64,000 nucleotides of DNA from Ustilago trichophora. Taxonomy: Eukaryota; Basidiomycota; Ustilaginomycetes; Ustilaginales; Ustilaginaceae. A program made the position numbers and the translations under genes. The stretch lies in NCBI GenBank assembly GCA_900323505.1, contig OOIN01000003.1, positions 620,001 to 684,000 on the forward strand. The letters run 5' to 3'. Under the pieces are notes generated by a model. It saw only the letters and a program-made list of their open reading frames with translations, ran no database searches and was not told where the DNA came from. Position 1 is the first letter of the stretch. Every line of letters starts with the position of its first letter. Positions 57,122 to 64,000 of this stretch are shown one piece after another.

Positions 57122-58744
57122 ATGAAACATCACTCTGTCACCGTCTCGGCTTCTGCTGGCCCATCCCGATCGCAGCCATCCACCAGCTCTCTCAAAAAGA
57201 ATGGCGCCAATGGCATCGGCGGTCTCCCCGGTGGTGTCGTCGGCCCCGAAGCAGCTGGTCTTGATCCATCCGGTCCCGAGCACTTCTTCGTCACCCTCGC
57301 CGCCTACGCCGACGCGCTCGACGCTCTTCCCCTTGACCTCACCCGCAGTTTCTCAGACCTTCGCGAGCTGGATGCCGTCCTGGGATCGCATCTCAACAGC
57401 CTCACAGCGCGTCTCAACCATCTCACAGCACTCATTGAAGATCCCGATGTCGACCAAGGCCAGCGTCTCTTGGCGCTCAAGGAGGTAGCCGAAGAGGCGC
57501 GCGCCTACAAGATGGGTGGAGAGGATAAGATCCGCGTCGCCCTCAACACAGCAGAAACCATCATCAGCCACACCGACTATATCGATGCCCTCGACGCGCA
57601 ACTTGACCGCTTTCCCGAGATCTCGACGCTGCTCAACCCCACCAAGCACCTCAAGCTCGAACAGTACTATGTACCAGGCTCGCTCAAGGACCGCAAGCTC
57701 ATCACTTCCCTCGACAGTCACTCGGGTGCTGCGGGTGGTTCAGCCGCTGCAGAGGTCAACGGTGCGGGTGGTTCCAAGAAGAAGAAGGTCGCCGCCCACG
57801 TCGCCGCAGCGAGTGCTGCTGGAGGAAAGAGCCACAAAGCGGCCGAAACAGCCTCGGTCGCAGGCTCAGCAGCAGGTGCGGGCGGTGCCTCGAACAGCAA
57901 GAAGCGCAAAGCCATCTCCGGTGCCACCATCTCCGGATCCGCAAGTGCCAATTCCAAGGTCGCCAAGACATCTGCCTCCGGTAAGGGAGACGAGGACGTC
58001 AAGACGGCAGCCAACGGTTCGAGCTCGCACAAGAAGAAAACGGATAGCAGTGCTGCTGGTGGCAGCGGATCCAAATCTAGTCAGGCCAACAGCAACACTC
58101 GCCTGCCACGTGCAGCACATGCACACAGCGGCTACACAGAGGACGATGAGGAAGGGCTTTCCGCTCGCAAAGATGCAGCCTCACGACGCGGCGATGCAGA
58201 AGACTCCACCTCTGCCAGCCGATCTCGCAACAGCCGTTCTGTGCGCGCTGTGGCTGCAGCACAACGCAGCGATGGATCCGATGAAGACCTCGACGACCCC
58301 GACGCCGATGAAGACGAAGAGCCCGCCCGTTCCTCCAACACCAAGTCTCGCTCTCGTGCCACCGCCCGATCCTCCACTAACACCAGTACCACCAACTCGC
58401 GCGCCCGAGGTGGAGCGGCTTCCGCTGCCGCTGCATCCCCGCATACCGGCTCCAACTCTGCCAGTCGCGCCGACAGCCCTTCGTCCAATGCGGGCGCAGG
58501 CGACGATGCCGACGAAGCACGCTACTGCTTCTGCAACAACGTCTCGTACGGAGACATGATCGGATGCGACGACGACGACTGTGAACGCGAATGGTTCCAC
58601 TTGGGTTGTGTCGGGTTGACCAAGCCTCCTCAGGGTACGTGGTACTGCGAGGCCTGCTTGGAGAGGAGGGCGGCAAATGGTCGAGGGGGCAAAGGGAAGA
58701 AGGCTAAAAGTGGATCAGGGGGCAAGTCCAAGGTCCGAAGATGA
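57122..58744 (+). CDS. ING-family chromatin protein with C-terminal PHD finger
   Basis: Predicted subunit of a histone acetyltransferase or deacetylase complex (NuA4, NuA3 or Rpd3L type) that reads H3K4 methylation. It has 540 residues and no intron. The ING helical domain is N-terminal (about 55-180; FFVTLAAYADALDALPLDLT, RSFSDLRELDAVL). A long Ser/Ala/Lys-rich disordered linker follows (about 205-470). The PHD finger lies at about 477-522 (YCFCNNVSYGDMIGCDDDDC, EWFHLGCVGLTKPPQGTWYC) with the full Cys4-His-Cys3 set. The tail is Gly/Lys-rich and basic. The sequence does not decide between Yng1, Yng2 and Pho23; at roughly twice the size of Yng2 the excess is all linker. Confidence 0.9.
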   Translation: MKHHSVTVSASAGPSRSQPSTSSLKKNGANGIGGLPGGVVGPEAAGLDPSGPEHFFVTLAAYADALDALPLDLTRSFSDLRELDAVLGSHLNSLTARLNHLTALIEDPDVDQGQRLLALKEVAEEARAYKMGGEDKIRVALNTAETIISHTDYIDALDAQLDRFPEISTLLNPTKHLKLEQYYVPGSLKDRKLITSLDSHSGAAGGSAAAEVNGAGGSKKKKVAAHVAAASAAGGKSHKAAETASVAGSAAGAGGASNSKKRKAISGATISGSASANSKVAKTSASGKGDEDVKTAANGSSSHKKKTDSSAAGGSGSKSSQANSNTRLPRAAHAHSGYTEDDEEGLSARKDAASRRGDAEDSTSASRSRNSRSVRAVAAAQRSDGSDEDLDDPDADEDEEPARSSNTKSRSRATARSSTNTSTTNSRARGGAASAAAASPHTGSNSASRADSPSSNAGAGDDADEARYCFCNNVSYGDMIGCDDDDCEREWFHLGCVGLTKPPQGTWYCEACLERRAANGRGGKGKKAKSGSGGKSKVRR

Positions 58745-59770
58745 ACACAGCTCGGTCTGTATTGTATACCACGTCCTCCACATCCCTACTTGTATCTTTC
58801 TCTGGCTCTGCTGTATTCGTTAGTCTCGCTTTTGTTTGCAATGCTCGTCCCTAGAGAAAGCTGTGGTTGATGTGTGAGTCGGGTGCAAAGTACACCATCG
58901 GGTCATACAAAATCGGCGATACAAAAGATAAGCGATGCGGCGAATTTTCGGCGGATTTCTATTCAACATGTGCGTCACTAATACGCCGAAACTTGTTCGA
59001 CACCTTCTTCCTTCTGTCGCACCTTTCGGTCATTCGCCTTGCCCTTAAGCGCTGTCGTGATGGTTCGGAAGGGCGGTTTAAGCGAGTTTACAGGACAGAC
59101 AAGTTTGTTTCTCTGGTTTTGCCTTGAGGGCGCCAACCGTGAACTCGGACAGAAAAAGAGCGTACCAACACAAGCGAGCGAAAGGATTGATGATCGTCGC
59201 TCGTCTCTTTTTTTTTGCCGCCGCCGCCGCTGCGGAAGACATGTGATGGAAAGTTTTCTCTTCAGGCCGAAGTCGAGTTTCCCGTCGGTGTGATTGCACC
59301 AGCACGGTGGTAGGACAGAGCGAGGGTTGGGGGAACCGTGTGAGAAGAGAGTGGCGATCTCTTTGGGCAAGGGTTTGCGAAAATGAGTTTGCAATGAGCA
59401 TGAAATCGAACCGTGTGGCTAACATGGCTAACTGTGGCTAGAGTAAGATGTGAGGAGAAAGCGATATCGATTGATTCTGTGACGATTCCTTCACTTGACT
59501 GCTTAGTTGCTGTCCTGTGCTTGAACGGCTGATTGTGGTGCCGATTGACGATCCTAAAGTCCCCGACGCAGTGGTTGCGATAGGGACATGCACGGGGTCG
59601 AGGGTTGATGTTCTCGTTGTGCTGCCCATCCGTTTGGGTGACCCTGCCTGTTGATCCTGCGTCTCGCCCTGTTCATACAGTATATAACGCACGCTCATCT
59701 TCTTCGCAAATATCGCTCCTTCCCTCCCACCCCTTTCCATCATACCCAAGGCCCAAGGATATCGTACACG
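58745..59770. other. Spacer ING / universal stress protein
   Basis: About 1 kb; no coding sequence recognised. It ends with a TATA box and pyrimidine-rich leader of the stress-protein gene. Confidence 0.65.
59681..59687 (+). promoter_or_regulatory. TATA box of the universal stress protein gene
   Basis: TATATAA 84 bp before the start codon, followed by CT-rich leader. A clear TATA box suits a stress-regulated gene. Confidence 0.5.
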
Positions 59771-60490
59771 ATGACCTCTCCCGCAGCATCTCCACCCTCA
59801 TCTGTGCCCTCGTCCCCGAGGCGCTCCCTTTTCCACATCCCGGGACTCTCCAAGAAATCCTACAACCCAACTTCAACCGACGGAACCACCACCCCTGGCG
59901 GATCCAACATCACCCACATTGCCCAGACACCCATCCTCGAGTCGTCCAACCCTCTCGAAAAGACTTCTATTCCTGCGGAAGCTCGAGCGCAACAGATTGT
60001 CGGTGTTTCCGGAACCAACCTTCCCTCCACTCCCAACGGATCGGCCAAGATCCTCCTTGCTCTGGACGGAACAGATGCAGGAGACAAGGCATACACCTAC
60101 TTGCTCAACAACAACCTCTTGCGTACAGACACGCACGTCTTCTTGTGTACAGTCCTCCCCGCCAACGTCATTTCCACCCCCTGGGTCGCCGGCCCCCTCA
60201 CCATCGACACGGAGAAGCACAACGAGCTGTTGAAGACGATTCGCGCCCAAGCGGTGGAAAAGTTGGAACCTTACAAGGCAAAGCTCAAGGAAAAGGGTTT
60301 CAACGTCACCCTCCACGTCCTGCACGGTGATGCCAGAGCTAGTCTTTTGCGAGTCGCAAACTATCACAAGGTCGACTTGGTTCTCGTTGGAAAGAGGGAG
60401 AGGGGCTGGAAGAAGGGCTTGACCAGCAGTGGCACTGTTTCGAGTTATTTGGTCAGTCACTCTACTGCTCCAGTGCTTGTGATCAAGTGA
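59771..60490 (+). CDS. Universal stress protein (UspA domain)
   Basis: A 239-residue intronless protein. The first 90 residues are Ser/Pro/Thr-rich and basic (SSPRRSLFHIPGLSKK) and probably disordered. The UspA-type Rossmann domain covers about 92-239: KILLALDGTDAGDKAYTYLL, a middle helix bundle, then GDARASLLRVANYHKVDLVL and the nucleotide-binding loop GTVSSYLVSHSTAPVLVIK. The loop spacing fits the ATP-binding class (G-x2-G-x9-G-S/T), though the first glycines are partly replaced (GKRERGWKKGLTSSGTVSS). Role in stress tolerance is inferred from the family only. Confidence 0.9.
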   Translation: MTSPAASPPSSVPSSPRRSLFHIPGLSKKSYNPTSTDGTTTPGGSNITHIAQTPILESSNPLEKTSIPAEARAQQIVGVSGTNLPSTPNGSAKILLALDGTDAGDKAYTYLLNNNLLRTDTHVFLCTVLPANVISTPWVAGPLTIDTEKHNELLKTIRAQAVEKLEPYKAKLKEKGFNVTLHVLHGDARASLLRVANYHKVDLVLVGKRERGWKKGLTSSGTVSSYLVSHSTAPVLVIK

Positions 60491-60961
60491 TTTCTCTGCT
60501 TTGTTTGCCGCTTTTTGCTGCGATTCTGTAATCCAATCCGTTCTTTTGCACAGTTAAAGTGGAAGATTCTGTGATGGTCGGATGGAGCAAAAGAAGGCCG
60601 TGATATAAGGTCGCATCTTGATGATTCCGTCGAGACTCGAATGACCATTCGTCTCTTGCATGGTAGCATCCTGCGCCGTGCCAGTCCTTCCACAGCAGAA
60701 GCAAGTCGGGTAACAAAGGTCGATCCAGACCCACAGTGAGCAACGATTCAAGAGATGAGGCTCTCAATTGCGCAGACTCTCAAAACAGCCGTGAGGATTC
60801 AGTCGGATCCCAGGAAGCCGGGATAATAAATCTGAGACTTACGAAGAAAGGTACCGAGAAGTGAGGGAGAGAAAGCTGCGAGATAGATGTGGTGTAGTAC
60901 AAGTGTAGATCAGGTTCTGAGTTGGGAGGAAATAGTGTGTTGAATCTGCGTAGCGAAGCGC
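60491..60961. other. Convergent spacer stress protein / DUF218
   Basis: 471 bp of 3' flanks. Nothing further seen. Confidence 0.65.
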
Positions 60962-62242
60962 TCAGTGCTCGCGACCAATCTGGAGCCATCTCGGGTCAGG
61001 AATAATGTGACCCTTGCTGTTCGCCTTGACCTGAAGAGCGCCTCTTCCCCAGCCGGTGCCTGTCACTCTTGCGTCCCAGGGCAGGTTCTCCGGGTACAAT
61101 CCTTGCAACCCCGAATCAGGGGCGGGGCACCAGTTCAACAGATCCGCAATCTCTGGAGCCGAGCTCATATATGGGTGGAATCGCCTAGTCGGGTTCCTTT
61201 CGATCCTCTTCTCCCTCAACCTGCCGTGGCAACCATACATGTCCTTGTCGTATAGGTTGTACGCCTTCATCTTTTCTCCCCTGTACTGCGCGGTTGCCTC
61301 GCTATCCGACAGCTCGTCATCGATGCCGACGTACTGGAAGGTTCGTTCGCCGTTGCGCAGAAAACCTTGGGTGTTCCATCGAACCGCTTTGGCATGCAGG
61401 TCTTCAAAGCGAGCCTTCTTGAAACCGTACCCGACAACGGTGATGCGCGATGCATAGTGTCCCGTGTACTCGCGGAAGCGGGCGATGGAGAAGAGGAGAT
61501 TCTCGAAGCTGTCGAGTGCGAAATTTTCAGTAGTCATACGGGCGTCTTGCAAGCCGTGACGGGTGGCTACTGCTGCATTGGCGTGGGCAAGGGCGCCGAC
61601 TGAGCTTGAAGAGGAGGAGGAGGAGGAAGTGGTGTTGGAGAGGCTGCCTGCGATCACGGGCACTTCGAGGTTGGCTGCCACTGCAAGTGAGTAGTACGAC
61701 TCGGCTTCGGTCTGCAGCGAGTTGGGTCGAGTTTGACCACCAGAAAAGACGAGTAGCGCATTGGGATCCTCATTGGTCAACTGGAGGCCCTTCTCGATGT
61801 GCTTGTAGAAGGTCTTGACGCTGCCACCCTTCTGGTAGTCTTCGAGAACCCAGTTCTCGTCGTTGTCCTTGCCTTTGACGTCGCATCCTGCCCAGATGGC
61901 GTGGCCGGTGACAATGACGAGATGATTCAGATGGTCGGTACCGTTGCGAGGCGGTGGGACGCTAGCACTGAGCGACTCGGGAGTGCGACCTTGGAAATCG
62001 ATGTAGCTTTGAGGTATGGAGGCGTTGTGGTGCGAAAATAGCATGTATCGAAGATTGAGCAGGGCAGAGAAGCCTGCAAATCCAAGAAGGAGTACGACGC
62101 CGAGATTTGTGACTCTGGATCGTGCAGACAGACGGTCGTGGAGGGAGACACCGCCTGGTTGGCCAGTGCCGCCATTGAGGGCAAGAGAGATGCCCGACTT
62201 GCGGGCGCCGGACAACAGTGAACCAGAGGGTTTTGGCAGCAT
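60962..62242 (-). CDS. DUF218-domain type II membrane protein
   Basis: A 426-residue intronless protein resembling the uncharacterised fission-yeast membrane protein C57A10.07. A short basic cytosolic start is followed by a single hydrophobic segment (about 43-65, VTNLGVVLLLGFAGFSALLN), so the bulk probably faces the ER or Golgi lumen or the outside. The DUF218-like domain shows HLVIVTGHAIWAGCDV, ALLVFSGGQTRPNSLQTEAE, TTENFALDSFENLLFSIARF and RITVVGYGFKKARFEDLHAK. Its molecular activity is not established; bacterial relatives are linked to cell-envelope biology. A Ser run (about 205-215) is a local expansion. It is divergent from the TFIIS-like gene. Confidence 0.82.
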   Translation of the reverse strand: MLPKPSGSLLSGARKSGISLALNGGTGQPGGVSLHDRLSARSRVTNLGVVLLLGFAGFSALLNLRYMLFSHHNASIPQSYIDFQGRTPESLSASVPPPRNGTDHLNHLVIVTGHAIWAGCDVKGKDNDENWVLEDYQKGGSVKTFYKHIEKGLQLTNEDPNALLVFSGGQTRPNSLQTEAESYYSLAVAANLEVPVIAGSLSNTTSSSSSSSSSVGALAHANAAVATRHGLQDARMTTENFALDSFENLLFSIARFREYTGHYASRITVVGYGFKKARFEDLHAKAVRWNTQGFLRNGERTFQYVGIDDELSDSEATAQYRGEKMKAYNLYDKDMYGCHGRLREKRIERNPTRRFHPYMSSAPEIADLLNWCPAPDSGLQGLYPENLPWDARVTGTGWGRGALQVKANSKGHIIPDPRWLQIGREH

Positions 62243-63229
62243 GGTTGCTGTGGGTATGTGGTTGGTGCAAGCGTCTTGCCTGAAGCGCTAGTCTTTAGTG
62301 AGGTTGTTTCGACCTAACCTCGAGATAAGTTGCGTTGAGACTGCGATGGGCGAGGGGTGTTGCGAGTGTACCCGTGAGTGCAGTGATGGTAGCACTGAAT
62401 GCGAAGTGGCCGGGCCTGAGCCTTGTGCTGAGCCAAGCTCTGTGCAGGCGCTTGTAAGAATGTGCAGCAAAGAGGATGATGGAGAGCAAGGTGGAAACCT
62501 GTAACAGGTCTAGAAGGGTCGCGCAGCGTGTTGAAAGTCGACGGTAATGGTGAACCCCGCGCTGGTGCTAAAGATGAGAGATTCTGGGTGGCAGCAGCAG
62601 CGTGTGATGTGAGACGCTCCGTTGGCACCAATTTCGAACACTCTAGATTTAAATTCGAAGCCAAGTCGCACCAACACAACAGCAGCGTGTGTTCGATTTC
62701 GGCAAGCCATCTCCAAGTGAGCAAGCCAAAGACTCCATGTTCAGGCGATTTCAACCCAGACGCCCAACACACCGCACCAAAAACGCGAATCGGGCAGGCG
62801 CAAGCTGAGCCGCAGGTCTTTTCGAAGCCAGATCGGACCAACGATACTTGTTGTTTTTCTCTGTCCCTCACCGGCTTCTCATAAGCGGTACTGTAGTTGT
62901 TTGCTTTCGGTCTTTGCCAAAATGTTTATCGGTTGACTCGTCTAGAGTCGCTGGCTCTCCTGAATCGAATACGAGGATGACAGCTTGGCAATGAAAAAGC
63001 AGAGACCGATTTAAATTTATTTGCACAAAAGTGCGGCCCAGAAATCGGAAAAAAAAACATGCATTTGTAAGAGTGTCGCTGCTAACAACAGCTAACGAAC
63101 GCAACCTCCACACATGCACGGTTGCCTCAGTCAGCTCCGCCATGCTCATGTTGGACGTCGATTCGATCAACAGCGAACCCATCAACTAGCATCCCGCCCA
63201 CCACGACCACCAGCCAATACCACCACACA
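62243..63229. other. Divergent promoter DUF218 / TFIIS-like
   Basis: 987 bp, bidirectional. A/T-rich patch near 63010-63022; no coding sequence recognised. Confidence 0.6.
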
Positions 63230-63833
63230 ATGTCAGACATCCGCTCGAAAAGCGCCACTTTTCTCGGCGACTCCATCGCGGCCGCGACAGGCGGGCAAGA
63301 CGCTAGCACCGCAGCCGCCCAGCTCGAAGAAGCCATCTTCCAAAAATTCGACCAGTCCACCTCCAACGATTACCGAGGCGAGATCAGAAACATCGGCTTG
63401 ACCATCAAGAAGGATAACCCACAGCTGGCCCAAGACCTGGTATCAGGGAATCTAGCACCGAATCAATTGGTCAACATGTCGTTCGATGTAAGTCTTGTTG
63501 CCTGGCTCACCATTGACTAGCAGAGCGTGCTGACCCTGTGGGAATTGTTGCCTCGGACAGGAAATGAAGACGGCAGAACAAGCCAAACAAGACGAAGAGC
63601 TGCGTCAACAAAACCTGGAAGCCTCGGTCGGCGTGGATGAGCTAGATCCCGAGCAAGGCACCATCGTCACTTCGGAGCAAGGAATCTCACGCATGCAAGA
63701 GGGTGATATGGAGACCTACGGTGAAGCAGGCGAAGCATCTCTCGGTGGTGGAGGCGAGGGCGAGTTCAAGGCGAGAGCTCAGCCCAAGGTCGGTGAAGCT
63801 ATGCGCGGGATTGAATTCGAGACTGGTGTCTAA
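63230..63833 (+). CDS. TFIIS central-domain-only protein (2 exons)
   Basis: A 176-residue protein from exons 63230-63487 and 63561-63833 (73-bp intron, GAT|GTAAGT ... GGACAG|GAA). Residues about 30-100 match the central domain of elongation factor TFIIS: LEEAIFQKFDQSTSNDYRGE, RNIGLTIKKDNPQLAQDLVS and LAPNQLVNMSFDEMKTAEQA, rejoined across the splice. Unlike full TFIIS it has no N-terminal LW domain and no C-terminal zinc ribbon with the DE hairpin; after the helical domain comes an acidic, Gly-rich tail (EGDMETYGEAGEASLGGGGE) ending FETGV. It could bind RNA polymerase without stimulating cleavage, or act elsewhere; that is inference. No further exons with Cys pairs were seen in the remaining 167 bases of the window. 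Confidence 0.8.
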
Positions 63834-64000
63834 CTGCAACACCATCGCAACCCTCCAATGTACGGACATGAACACATAGAGAGAGTCTGTAATACTAGTA
63901 CATTGAACATGCGGTCCGCGTGCAGGAACAGTGTTCAAGGGATGCTGAGGTATAGGTACAAATACAGGTATATCAAATGCAAATGGAGGACGAGGGGCGG

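Overview
This window is nuclear DNA of a basidiomycete fungus, most likely a smut of the Ustilaginaceae (Ustilago, Sporisorium or a close relative). The grounds are the GC- and C-ending-codon-rich, nearly intron-free genes, short introns with GTRAGT donors, thin spacers of roughly 100 to 1000 bp, intron-bearing tRNA genes, and the gene families present (a very long MDM34, a fungal DUF3292 protein, a PR-1-like secreted protein of a kind described in Ustilago maydis). I read 26 protein genes, two tRNA genes, one convincing box C/D snoRNA and one weaker snoRNA candidate. Species assignment is inference.

Layout. 0-13 kb: TOM20, an intron-containing tRNA (probably Ile-UAU), mitochondrial Hsp70 (SSC1), the E2 enzyme RAD6/UBC2, an ER-type DnaJ protein and MDM34. 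13-18.6 kb: a gene-poor stretch of about 5.7 kb. 19-22 kb: plasma-membrane H+-ATPase PMA1 with a 5' UTR intron. 22-28 kb: a secreted CAP/PR-1-like protein and a SAM methyltransferase in wide spacers. 28-42 kb: MYST acetyltransferase, MGR3-like TPR protein, deoxyribose-phosphate aldolase, peroxisomal KAPA synthase, a PX-domain protein, and one open frame that joins sulfide:quinone oxidoreductase to mitoribosomal protein mL58. 42-57 kb: tRNA-Pro(UGG), a predicted mitochondrial trypsin-like protease, a paraoxonase-like enzyme, a DUF3292 membrane protein, ORC5, a predicted mitochondrial ATP-dependent DNA ligase, and eEF1B-alpha whose intron carries the U18 snoRNA. 57-64 kb: ING-family PHD protein, a universal stress protein, a DUF218 membrane protein and a TFIIS central-domain-only protein.

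How the genes relate. Genes for mitochondria are over-represented: import (TOM20, SSC1), ER-mitochondria tethering (MDM34), inner-membrane quality control (MGR3-like), sulfide oxidation plus mitoribosome (SQR-mL58), a protease and a DNA ligase. Chromatin and replication genes (MYST, ING, ORC5, TFIIS-like) make a second group. These are housekeeping loci rather than a mobile or biosynthetic cluster; I see no transposon, CRISPR array or integrated virus. The most unusual points are the SQR-mL58 fusion, which has no internal methionine from which mL58 could start on its own, and a U18 snoRNA in the same host gene (eEF1B) as in budding yeast.
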